From Flavobacteriales bacterium (GTDB taxonomy: Bacteria; Bacteroidota; Bacteroidia; Flavobacteriales_D; Crocinitomicaceae), in assembly GCA_947470515.1 (NCBI GenBank), contig CANITF010000004.1:62001-126000 (forward strand): 64,000 nt of DNA. The letters are read 5' to 3'. Position numbers and translations under genes: made by a program. Positions within the stretch are counted from its first letter, which is position 1, and each line of letters opens with the position of its first letter. The notes below the pieces were generated by a model. The model was given only the letters and a program-made list of their open reading frames with translations. It was not told the origin of the DNA and did not search any database. Shown piece after piece: positions 54,541-62,451 of this stretch.

Positions 54541-54567
54541 TTAGATATTAGGACATTAAGATTTCAG

Positions 54568-54609
54568 GATTCTAAGATTTAGAGTCCAGATATCTTAAAT
54601 CTTAGAATC
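54568..54609. repeat. Hairpin-forming inverted repeat between ftsZ and the GatB/YqeY gene
   Basis: GATTCTAAGATTTA (54568-54581) and TAAATCTTAGAATC (54596-54609), a perfect 14-bp inverted repeat with a 14-nt loop. No T run follows, so it is not a standard terminator; it could be an mRNA processing or stability element. Confidence 0.75.
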
Positions 54610-54624
54610 TTAAAGTCTAAAAAA

Positions 54625-55071
54625 ATGAGTTTCACAGATAAAATAAATGCTGAAATTAAAACAGCAATGCTTGCTAGGGACAAAGCACGCTTAGAGGTTT
54701 TAAGAGATGTAAAATCAAAGCTTTTGATGGAAGCAACTTCAGGAAATGGAGAAGCTTCTGATGAAACAGCGATTAAGATTTGCATGAAATTGCACAAACA
54801 ACGTATGGAAACATACGAAATTTACAAAGCTCAAAACCGCGAAGATCTTGCTGCTGACGAATTGTTTCAAGCGAAAGTGATTGAAGAATTTCTTCCTAAA
54901 ATGATGTCCGAAGAAGAAGTGAAAGCAGAAGTAAACGCTGCCGTTGCATCTACCGGAGCTGCGGGTCCTCAAGACATGGGTAAAGTAATGGGTGTTTTGT
55001 CTAGTAAATTAGCTGGAAAAGCAGATGGTAAATTGATTGCGTCACTCGTTAAAGAGGCTCTTAATAAATAA
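54625..55071 (+). CDS. GatB/YqeY domain-containing protein
   Basis: A 148-aa cytoplasmic protein of the YqeY family, related to the tail domain of the GatB amidotransferase subunit and thought to interact with tRNA. Diagnostic features are INAEIKTAMLARDKARLEVLRDVKSKL, the central IEEFLPKMMSEEEV, and GPQDMGKVMGVLSSKLAGKADG with the conserved terminal VKEALNK. It follows ftsZ across a hairpin and is ended by a strong terminator, so it is probably the last gene of the cluster's transcript or has its own. Confidence 0.95.
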   Translation: MSFTDKINAEIKTAMLARDKARLEVLRDVKSKLLMEATSGNGEASDETAIKICMKLHKQRMETYEIYKAQNREDLAADELFQAKVIEEFLPKMMSEEEVKAEVNAAVASTGAAGPQDMGKVMGVLSSKLAGKADGKLIASLVKEALNK

Positions 55072-55112
55072 CGATTTTTCTACCGACAGATTTTACATTT
55101 GTCTAATAAAGT

Positions 55113-55148
55113 AAAACGCTTTCCACTACAGGGGAAAGCGTTTTTTTT
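55113..55148 (+). terminator. Terminator at the end of the dcw/YqeY run
   Basis: AAAACGCTTTCC and GGAAAGCGTTTT form a 12-bp stem, followed by a T run. Confidence 0.92.
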
Positions 55149-55152
55149 GGAA

Positions 55153-55539
55153 TTACTTCTTCAAATATAGAAAAGCACTGGGTTGCGGATACAATCCGTC
55201 GCGTGATATCTTATTGCCTTTTTTGTAAACAACAATGCGTTCACCGGCGAGTTGGTTTTCGATTACACAATCTAATAGGAAATATTTTTTACCTTCAAAA
55301 AGAACTATATACGTTCCTTCTATCGCGTCTTTCCCAATGGTAAAAGTGATCGTTTTTGCTTGAATAATAACTTTGATAATTGTTTGATCAACATCCAATA
55401 AATCTTTACCAGAATCTAATTGAAAAGCAGGGATTTCACCAACATACGTACCGAAGAATTTTTTTTTCAAATCGATTGGCTTTTGCGCCGATAGAACCAG
55501 CGGGAAAAGACATAAACAAAAAAGGATGTTGCGTATCAT
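55153..55539 (-). CDS. Small exported protein of unknown function, 128 aa
   Basis: The ATG at 55539 begins MIRNILFCLCLFPLVLSAQ, a signal peptide with a likely cut after SAQ; a TTG three codons upstream is a poorer start. The mature part is predicted beta-rich (FFGTYVGEIPAFQLD ... IKVIIQAKTITFTIG ... GKKYFLLDCVIENQ ... RIVVYKKG), with a fold resembling a small periplasmic beta-barrel, but I recognise no family. Its end is 4 bp from the terminator of the convergent YqeY gene. Confidence 0.7.
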   Translation of the reverse strand: MIRNILFCLCLFPLVLSAQKPIDLKKKFFGTYVGEIPAFQLDSGKDLLDVDQTIIKVIIQAKTITFTIGKDAIEGTYIVLFEGKKYFLLDCVIENQLAGERIVVYKKGNKISRDGLYPQPSAFLYLKK

Positions 55540-55601
55540 GTTGAACAAATGTAATTTATTTCGATTAGAATAACAATTCTCTAACCTCTAATCTCCAGCT
55601 C

Positions 55602-56306
55602 TCATTTCCTTCCCAAATATGCCCAATCACCATTCAAATTATAACATTCATAATCTGCAATAGGCAAGACAGAAGTCAATCGCTCTTTAAATGGAAAGAA
55701 ATTTACGTGTTCATCCAATGTGTAATAGAAAAACCGTTGACAAGGAGTTACAATGAATAATTGCTTTTTGGTTATACGAACTAACTCGTTGATACAAACA
55801 TCCAATTTCAACAAATGCTCAATCGTATGACAACAAACCACAACATCAAAAGCATCATCTTCAAAAGGTAATTTTTCAATGTTTCCATGAATGTAATTAA
55901 ACGATTCGTTTCCAGAAGGCGTTTTAATATCAAAACCATTTAAATGTATTGTCGGAAATTTTTCTCCAACCTTCCCAAGTAAATAACCACTTCCGCAGCC
56001 AATATCAATCAAATTGTTAGCCGTAGAATCTACTTTTTCTAAAATAAAATCAATACAAGCTTGATTCATATCCGTTGCACGGTTGCGAGAAATAGTATTT
56101 AAATTATTGTAAAATGCCGAATATTCTTCTTCTGAATAAGTATACACTTTGCTTTTAAATTGCATGACCTCTTTAATGTTTCTACCTCTGTAGGCGAACA
56201 TGTAAAATGGATACATGAAAACTTTGGAATCACGCACAAATGGTGGAACCAATTCATCCATTACAAAACGGATCACATTTGTTACTCTTCTATTCATGTT
56301 ATACAT
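55602..56306 (-). CDS. Class I SAM-dependent methyltransferase
   Basis: 234 aa. The SAM-binding motif I LIDIGCGSGYLLG at about residues 97-109 and motif II region GFDIKTPSG, with FDVVVCCHTIEHLL as post-motif IV, are clear. Such enzymes downstream of glycosyltransferases often methylate sugars or lipids. It is 89 bp downstream of a family 2 glycosyltransferase on the same strand. The substrate is unknown. Confidence 0.88.
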   Translation of the reverse strand: MYNMNRRVTNVIRFVMDELVPPFVRDSKVFMYPFYMFAYRGRNIKEVMQFKSKVYTYSEEEYSAFYNNLNTISRNRATDMNQACIDFILEKVDSTANNLIDIGCGSGYLLGKVGEKFPTIHLNGFDIKTPSGNESFNYIHGNIEKLPFEDDAFDVVVCCHTIEHLLKLDVCINELVRITKKQLFIVTPCQRFFYYTLDEHVNFFPFKERLTSVLPIADYECYNLNGDWAYLGRK

Positions 56307-56395
56307 TTAATAATTTGAATTTCCCCACGTATAATTTTGGTATAATGCCGATCTGTAGTTGGTATGATAAATTTTTATTCCAGCATTATCAAATA

Positions 56396-57121
56396 CTAAT
56401 CGGTATTTGTGTAAAAACCTCTTAAATGATTCAATTTTATTACAAATAGGTCAACCACCATTTTAAATCCATGCTTCAAAACATTGACACTATTTCCTTC
56501 CTGACTTCTTAAACTAACAGGTATTTTTTTTATATCGTAATTCCGTTTCAACGAGATATACATCAATTCCACGTCAAACGTAAAACCCTTTATCCGAGAC
56601 ACAGAAAATAAATCTTTTGCAATTTCTCTCTTAAATCCCTTCAAACCACATTGCGTGTCTGAAATTCCAGTTGTGATAAACCTTCCAACAATGAAGGTAA
56701 AAAAACCACTTCCAAAACGTCGTTTTGAAGATATTTTATTGAAATAATTGGAATCTTTTAATCCTCTATCACCAATCACAACATCGTATTCTTTGAATTC
56801 TAAGTAATGGATAATATTCTCTAAAGCTTCTGCTTCAAACGGAATGTCGGCATCGGTAAATATGCAAATTTCTCCTTGAGCATGAAGCATTCCCATTCGC
56901 ACAGCAGCGCCCTTTCCTTTATTTAAATTGTAAGTAAGAAAACTGCAATTATTACTTTCAGCTACACGTTGTGTTTCGCCTTCGTCATTTGATCCATCAT
57001 CTACAACAATGACTTCTACTTCCCATCCTTTTTCTTTGACGAAATTCATCAAGTAAGGCAAATTATTAGCCAATGCATTTGCAGAACGATAAGAAGGAAT
57101 AATGATACTTGTTAAAGCCAT
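56396..57121 (-). CDS. Family 2 glycosyltransferase (polyprenyl-phosphate sugar transferase-like)
   Basis: 241 aa, GT-A fold. SIIIPSYRSANAL, VIVVDDGSND, NKGKGAAVRMGM and the DxD metal motif FTDADIPFEAEALE are characteristic, as is DTQCGLKGFKRE, seen in dolichyl/polyprenyl-phosphate mannose or glucose synthases. There are no membrane helices. It probably makes a lipid-linked sugar donor. The YfhO-like membrane protein transcribed divergently next door could be a user of that donor, since such multi-helix proteins are often glycan transferases or flippases. Confidence 0.9.
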   Translation of the reverse strand: MALTSIIIPSYRSANALANNLPYLMNFVKEKGWEVEVIVVDDGSNDEGETQRVAESNNCSFLTYNLNKGKGAAVRMGMLHAQGEICIFTDADIPFEAEALENIIHYLEFKEYDVVIGDRGLKDSNYFNKISSKRRFGSGFFTFIVGRFITTGISDTQCGLKGFKREIAKDLFSVSRIKGFTFDVELMYISLKRNYDIKKIPVSLRSQEGNSVNVLKHGFKMVVDLFVIKLNHLRGFYTNTD

Positions 57122-57189
57122 TTACTTTTTTTGATAAGAGTAAAAGTAAGAATTTATCTCCGCAATAACATGGAATCAAAAGGATGTGT

Positions 57190-57197
57190 TATTTTTG
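57190..57197 (+). promoter_or_regulatory. -7 element upstream of the YfhO-like gene
   Basis: TATTTTTG (TAnnTTTG), 39 nt before the TTG start; no clear -33. Confidence 0.4.
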
Positions 57198-57236
57198 AAA
57201 GACACAATTTAATCATACCTCTAAATCAAAAGAAAT

Positions 57237-59414
57237 TTGAAATCGCTCAAACTGAAAAATTATCTCCCTTATCTTATTTTTTTCGGTCTTGCTGCAATTG
57301 CTTTTTTTCAAGTTTCATTTTATCTCCATCCTGGGAAATATGACCTTATAGATTGTTTCTATCCATGGCGTTTTTACATTGGTGAATGTTTGCAAAATGG
57401 GCAATTGCCTTATTGGAATCCATACCAAGATTTAGGATCTCCAGTTCATGCCGACCCATCTAGCGGAGCTTGGTATCCGATGGTTTGGTTAATTGGTTAT
57501 TTTAATGGTTATACGATTTACAGTATTGGATTTGAATTGTGGTTTCATGTCTTTTTAGCGGGAGTTGGATTTTATACACTCGCAAAAACATTGAAATTGA
57601 ATCAATCTTTTGCTTTGTTGGCTGGAATAGTATACATGTTGTCCGGTATTTTTATTGGCAATGCACAACATTTACCTTATATCATCAGTGCGTGTTGGTT
57701 GCCTTACGTTTTGAATTTTTATTTTCGATTGGCAGAAGAGAAATCCCATGTTCATAGTTTGAAAGCTGCATTTTTTCTATTCTTAATGATCACCGGTGGC
57801 TATCCAGCTTTTACAATTATCTTATTTTATTTGTTACTGATTTTCTTCTTCATTTATTTCAAGAAAACATATCAAACACAATCGACGAGAGCATTAATAG
57901 AGTTTCTAAGTCGTCATGTATTGTTTCTTGTTTACACTATTATGCTTTCATTGGTCATGTTCGTTGCCATTTACCAAGTTAGCCCATATCTTTCTCGTTT
58001 AGGTGATTTTAGTTTGGAACAAGCATTGTATTCGCCATTTTCTCCTCAATCGTTTGTGTCATTTATTTTGCCTTTAGTAAGTACAACGCACACAGATTTC
58101 TTTAATTCAGATCTTTCCATGCGCAATGGCTATTTTGGTTTGTTTATTCTACTTTTCTTTATAATCGGACTCTTTTCAAAGAAACCAATTCAACTTAAAG
58201 TGCTTTTTTATTTCGGATTATTTTCTTTAACTGTTGCAGTTGGTGAATATCTGCCAGTGCGTGAATTTCTGTTTAAATATGTTCCAATGATGAATGTATT
58301 TCGGTTTCCAAGCGTTTTCAGATTGTTCTTTATTATAGCTGGAATTTTAACAGGTGTTTATTATTTGCAAGAATCATTTAATCGAAAGGTATGGACTAAA
58401 AAAACACTGTCAATTGGTGCAATGATTATGTCAGGTTTCTTTTTAATTTTATTCATTATAGCAAGATCAAAAGGACAATTATCACTTCTCTCATTCATAA
58501 AAAACAACTTATTCATTGCTTCAGAAGAGTCGACGTATTGGCAAAATGTGGCTTTTCAATCAATTATTCAACTGTTGTTTTTGGGGATCTTTCTTTTTGT
58601 ATTGTGGAAATTCAATGACCGTAAAAAAATCCTAGCTGCTATTATTCTTTTAACGATAACTGATTTAGTAATTGCTACACAGTTGAATGCGCCTTATACA
58701 ATTTATTATGACAAGGTTACAGCAAAAGAAGCTACGGAAAACGTTTCAAAATATGCAAAAGGATTTCCAAAACTTAAAGATATTTCAATTGAAGAAGCTG
58801 GTCATTTACCGTTAATTGGAAGTCCCTTTTGGCAAAACATGAATACCTTTCAGAAACAAATTTCTGCTGAAGGATACAATTCATTTTCTTTTACGAGTTA
58901 TGAATTTTTAGAAAGTGAATACTCGCAGCTTTTCACAGCAATGAAAAAGAATAAATTGCTGTTACTTTCAGATTCTATTTTACCTGAAAGCAAATTAAAA
59001 GTTTATAAGAAAGACAGTTTGTTTACTCAGAATCAAATTTTTCTAAATGAAATCGATTACGACTATTTAATCCAACGAGCCTTTGAAGCTACAAAACAAG
59101 ATACAGCTTTTGTAAAAGAATATGATGCAGCGCGTTTCGAAATTTCAACTTCTTTGGGAAGTCGTCGACTTTTAACATTGCATCAAAAATATTACAAAGG
59201 ATGGAAAGCAACAGTCAATGGTAAAAAGGCCAGAATTTTTAAAAGCAATTTGAACTTCATGACAATCATGGTTCCCCGCGGAAAAAACGTCGTGCTTTTT
59301 GAATATAGAAATCCTGTTTTGAAAGGCGCGTTTTATATCAGTGCTTCCTGTTTTGTTTTTGCCATTTTCGTTTTTATTTTCGTTTGGTTGAAACAGATAT
59401 TTAAAAAAGCATAA
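57237..59414 (+). CDS. YfhO-family polytopic membrane protein
   Basis: 725 aa with about a dozen membrane helices in the first 485 residues and a soluble periplasmic C-terminal part before a last helix. The N-terminus FYLHPGKYDLIDCFYPWRFYIGECLQNGQLPYWNPYQDLGSPVHADPSSGAWYP contains the D-x-x-x-PWR and QLPLWNP-like motif typical of YfhO and related GT-C-like proteins that modify cell-envelope polymers. Translation seems to begin at TTG (57237), giving MKSLKLKNYLPYLIFF; no in-frame ATG lies closer. It is divergent from the glycosyltransferase gene. Confidence 0.85.
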   Translation: MKSLKLKNYLPYLIFFGLAAIAFFQVSFYLHPGKYDLIDCFYPWRFYIGECLQNGQLPYWNPYQDLGSPVHADPSSGAWYPMVWLIGYFNGYTIYSIGFELWFHVFLAGVGFYTLAKTLKLNQSFALLAGIVYMLSGIFIGNAQHLPYIISACWLPYVLNFYFRLAEEKSHVHSLKAAFFLFLMITGGYPAFTIILFYLLLIFFFIYFKKTYQTQSTRALIEFLSRHVLFLVYTIMLSLVMFVAIYQVSPYLSRLGDFSLEQALYSPFSPQSFVSFILPLVSTTHTDFFNSDLSMRNGYFGLFILLFFIIGLFSKKPIQLKVLFYFGLFSLTVAVGEYLPVREFLFKYVPMMNVFRFPSVFRLFFIIAGILTGVYYLQESFNRKVWTKKTLSIGAMIMSGFFLILFIIARSKGQLSLLSFIKNNLFIASEESTYWQNVAFQSIIQLLFLGIFLFVLWKFNDRKKILAAIILLTITDLVIATQLNAPYTIYYDKVTAKEATENVSKYAKGFPKLKDISIEEAGHLPLIGSPFWQNMNTFQKQISAEGYNSFSFTSYEFLESEYSQLFTAMKKNKLLLLSDSILPESKLKVYKKDSLFTQNQIFLNEIDYDYLIQRAFEATKQDTAFVKEYDAARFEISTSLGSRRLLTLHQKYYKGWKATVNGKKARIFKSNLNFMTIMVPRGKNVVLFEYRNPVLKGAFYISASCFVFAIFVFIFVWLKQIFKKA

Positions 59415-59505
59415 AACGTTCATAAAATCTTATTTTTCTTGAAAACTTCCTGATTTTTGAATCTCTTGATTTCGTAAATTAGTACGCGAATTTCAATAGG
59501 ATAAA

Positions 59506-60300
59506 ATGAAACAATACCACGATTTATTACACCATATTTTAGAGACGGGAACTAAAAAAGAAGATAGAACTGGAACTGGAACTATTTCTGTTTTTGGTTA
59601 TCAAATGCGGTTTGACCTTTCAAAAGGATTTCCTGTAGTAACCACGAAAAAATTGCATTTACGGTCAATTATCATTGAGTTATTGTGGTTTTTACAAGGC
59701 GATACAAATATTAAATTTTTGACAGACAACAAGTGTAATATTTGGAATGAATGGGCTGATGAAAACGGAAATCTAGGTCCAGTTTATGGACACCAGTGGA
59801 GAAGTTGGCCAGCAAATGATGGCGGAACAATTGATCAAATCACCAACCTAATTAATCAAATTAAAAAAAATCCAGATTCACGAAGATTGATTGTTTCGGC
59901 ATGGAATGTTGCCGATGTGGATCATATGGCTTTGCCTCCATGTCATACCTTATTTCAATTCTACGTTGCTAATGGAAAATTAAGTTGCCAATTGTACCAG
60001 CGAAGTGCAGATACTTTTTTAGGAGTGCCTTTTAATATTGCATCATACGCTTTACTCACAATGATGGTGGCGCAAGTGTGCGATCTGGAAGTTGGTGATT
60101 TTGTTCATACTTTTGGTGATGCTCATTTATATAGTAATCATATTGAGCAAGCAAATCTTCAACTTTCAAGAGAATTACGGCCATTACCAACCATGAAAAT
60201 CAATCCAAACGTGAAAGATATTTTTGGATTTACATACGAAGATTTTGAATTATTGAATTACGACCCACATCCACATATTAAAGGCGAAGTAGCTGTTTAA
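59506..60300 (+). CDS. thyA: Thymidylate synthase
   Basis: Makes dTMP from dUMP with methylene-tetrahydrofolate. 264 aa, the same length as the E. coli enzyme. [16 protein letters not shown], the catalytic cysteine in [13 protein letters not shown] (residue 146) and the D-L-x-Y-QRS-type region [23 protein letters not shown] are conserved. It produces dihydrofolate, which the folA product 1.5 kb downstream recycles. Confidence 0.99.
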   Translation: MKQYHDLLHHILETGTKKEDRTGTGTISVFGYQMRFDLSKGFPVVTTKKLHLRSIIIELLWFLQGDTNIKFLTDNKCNIWNEWADENGNLGPVYGHQWRSWPANDGGTIDQITNLINQIKKNPDSRRLIVSAWNVADVDHMALPPCHTLFQFYVANGKLSCQLYQRSADTFLGVPFNIASYALLTMMVAQVCDLEVGDFVHTFGDAHLYSNHIEQANLQLSRELRPLPTMKINPNVKDIFGFTYEDFELLNYDPHPHIKGEVAV

Positions 60301-60315
60301 AAGGAACTCGAATTT

Positions 60316-60473
60316 TAACTATGTGCTCTATGTTCCACTTCGACCCTTCGATAAAATCAGGGGAGTCCAGCTCAGTGCATCGCTATGTGGTGAAAAAACA
60401 TCTGAACTATGCTTTATTTTATATAAAACGATCTTGAATCAATTCTAACTATGTGCTCTATGTTTCTATGTGG
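60316..60473. repeat. Composite intergenic repeat between thyA and the CapA-like gene
   Basis: TAACTATGTGCTCTATGTT occurs at 60316-60334 and again at 60446-60464. Between them lie CTTCGACCCTTCGATAAAATC, CAGCTCAG and TGCATCGCTATGTGG. The same phrases recur in inverse orientation at 12985-13200, and the 15-mer family at 9161 shares the TTCGAC/CTCAG parts. Confidence 0.85.
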
Positions 60474-61857
60474 TAAAAGTAAGTATCTCAACTATGTCTT
60501 AATTGCATGTAGTTGTATTGTTTTTCTTCATGGAAACGCACAACAAGAATTGTCATTTCTATTTGCTGGTGATGTTATGTCGCACGGTCCTCAAATTGCT
60601 GCCGCTCGAAATGAATTAACAGATAGTTATGATTACGATGCTGGTTTTCAATTTGTGAAGCCGATTATTGAACAACACGATATAGCAATTGCAAACCTCG
60701 AAGTAACACATGCTGGAAAACCTTATAGTGGTTACCCTCAATTTTCTGCACCCGATGAACTTTCTCCTGCGTTAATGAATGCCGGTTTTGATGTTTTGCT
60801 GACGTGTAATAATCACTCTTGTGACGGTGGAGCAAAAGGTGTTGTTCGAACATTAGACATATTAGACAAACTTGGAATCAAACATACAGGAACTTTTAGA
60901 AACAAGGCTGAACGCGATCTTAATTATCCTTTGATGTTGAATCAAAATGGGATGAAAGTAGCAATTCTGAATTATACTTACGGTACAAATGGAATTGTTG
61001 TTGCTGCACCTTTGATTATAAATTACATCGATAGTGCTGTAATCAAAAAGGATATTAAACGTGCAAAAGAGTTGAATGCTGATTACATTATTTGCACGAT
61101 GCATTGGGGAACGGAATATGAATCATTACCGAGCGCTTACCAAAAAAAATGGGAGAAATATTGTTATGAATTAGGGGTCGATATGGTTATTGGAAGTCAT
61201 CCACATGTCATTCAACCAATGCAAAAAAAAGTGGTCAACGGAAAAGAAAAATTAACTGTTTGGTCGATGGGGAACTATGTTTCTAACCAAAAAGACCGCT
61301 ATAAAAATGGCGGATTAATGGTGGGAACAACCCTCAAAAAAGAAAATGGCAAAGTGAGTATTAAAGAAGTACACCACAGCTTTGCATACGTCCATATCAA
61401 TCAAGAAAAAGGAAGTAAATATTATTACCTTTTGCCAGAATTTAATTATACTGAATTTCGACAAGATTTTATGGCAGATAGTGCTATTTTTAAGATGCAG
61501 CAATTCTTTGCGGATAGTAGAAAATTGTTTGCTGAACATTCTATTGGGTCTTCTGAATATATCGTTTCACAAGAAAGTGAAGTTGGGAATCTTTATAAAT
61601 CTTATTTGTTAGGATATTATTCAGTTTTACTTGAAGAGGGCGCTGACACGAAGTCCCCTGAATTATTAAAAACCGAATTGTCAAATTATATGCATAAAGT
61701 AATCGAACCAAATGGAAAATATGCGTATGTTTCTGGAATTTATAACACGAAGGAAGAAGCATTAGGAAACAAACGGTTTTTTCAAGATTGTTTGGTTTCG
61801 AATCCGTTGAAAATAGTTTTTATTTCACCCCAAGAATTTACACTTATAGAAGAATGA
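60451..61857 (+). CDS. CapA-family protein (PGA_cap metallophosphatase-like)
   Basis: 468 aa. Possible starts at 60451 and 60460 both lie inside the intergenic repeat, giving MCSMFLCGKSKYLNYVLIACSC, which precedes a signal-like stretch (YVLIACSCIVFLHGNAQ) ahead of the domain. The core has FAGDVMSHGPQI, IAIANLEVTHAG, TCNNHSCDGGAKGV, CTMHWGTEYE and IGSHPHVIQPM, the metal-binding motif order of CapA/poly-gamma-glutamate and calcineurin-like enzymes. The C-terminal ~70 residues (YAYVSGIYNTKEEALGNKRFF ...) resemble a SPOR-type peptidoglycan-binding unit. Likely an exported enzyme; the substrate is unknown. Its stop overlaps folA (ATGA). Confidence 0.85.
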   Translation: MCSMFLCGKSKYLNYVLIACSCIVFLHGNAQQELSFLFAGDVMSHGPQIAAARNELTDSYDYDAGFQFVKPIIEQHDIAIANLEVTHAGKPYSGYPQFSAPDELSPALMNAGFDVLLTCNNHSCDGGAKGVVRTLDILDKLGIKHTGTFRNKAERDLNYPLMLNQNGMKVAILNYTYGTNGIVVAAPLIINYIDSAVIKKDIKRAKELNADYIICTMHWGTEYESLPSAYQKKWEKYCYELGVDMVIGSHPHVIQPMQKKVVNGKEKLTVWSMGNYVSNQKDRYKNGGLMVGTTLKKENGKVSIKEVHHSFAYVHINQEKGSKYYYLLPEFNYTEFRQDFMADSAIFKMQQFFADSRKLFAEHSIGSSEYIVSQESEVGNLYKSYLLGYYSVLLEEGADTKSPELLKTELSNYMHKVIEPNGKYAYVSGIYNTKEEALGNKRFFQDCLVSNPLKIVFISPQEFTLIEE

Positions 61858-62363
61858 AAGTAGCATTAATCGTAGCAATGGACCGCGAAGGTGGAATTGG
61901 GAAAAACAATGACTTAATGTGGCATTTACCATCTGACATGAAGTTTTTTAAAGAGAAAACTGCTGGTCAAATTGTTGTAATGGGAAGAAAAAACTACGAT
62001 TCAATTCCTGAAAAATACCGACCTCTTCCAAATAGAGAAAATGTTATTTTAACCCGAAATAGTTCGTTTGAAGCTGAGAATTGTCAAGTATTCAATTCCA
62101 TGGAAGCATGCCTAGAACATTATAAAAATGAAACAGATCGAATTGTTTTTATCATCGGTGGTGGAGAAATTTATCGACAAGCTTTAGAATTGAATTGCGT
62201 TGAAGAAATGTTTATTACGCATGTTGACAAGGTCTATGATGCAGAAACATTTTTTCCAAAATTTGATGAGTCGAAATGGGGCGTTACTGAAATCGCATCA
62301 CATGAAATAGATGAAAAGCACGAAGCGGAGTATAGAATTATGAATTACAAGCGGAATTACTAG
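61854..62363 (+). CDS. folA: Dihydrofolate reductase
   Basis: Reduces dihydrofolate to tetrahydrofolate with NADPH. Start ATG at 61854 (an open frame continues upstream, but MKVALIVAMDREGGIGKNNDLMWHLPSDM is the standard N-terminus). 169 aa. The catalytic acid is D28 in WHLPSDMKFFKEKT; VVMGRKNYDSIP and IIGGGEIYRQAL are the other family motifs. Translationally coupled to the CapA-like gene; functionally paired with thyA. Confidence 0.98.
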   Translation: MKVALIVAMDREGGIGKNNDLMWHLPSDMKFFKEKTAGQIVVMGRKNYDSIPEKYRPLPNRENVILTRNSSFEAENCQVFNSMEACLEHYKNETDRIVFIIGGGEIYRQALELNCVEEMFITHVDKVYDAETFFPKFDESKWGVTEIASHEIDEKHEAEYRIMNYKRNY

Positions 62364-62440
62364 TTATGAATCACAAATCACAAATTACAAATTGTGCGTT
62401 GGGTATTCCGAATCCCAAATCCCAAATCACGAATTTATTA
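62362..62440. repeat. AATCACAAATCAC-type repeat between folA and topB
   Basis: Short phrases AATCACAAATCACAAATTAC and CCGAATCCCAAATCCCAAATC fill most of the 88-bp gap. They match inverted phrases in the 13.0-13.3 kb block and an in-frame stretch inside topB (63739-63773). Confidence 0.8.
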
Positions 62441-62451
62441 CCAAATAAAAA

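Noticed and set aside
61788-61853. 22-residue extension of dihydrofolate reductase upstream of 61854
   Set aside because: It overlaps the CapA-like coding region, and the standard DHFR start MKVALIVAMD is at 61854 with ATGA overlap.
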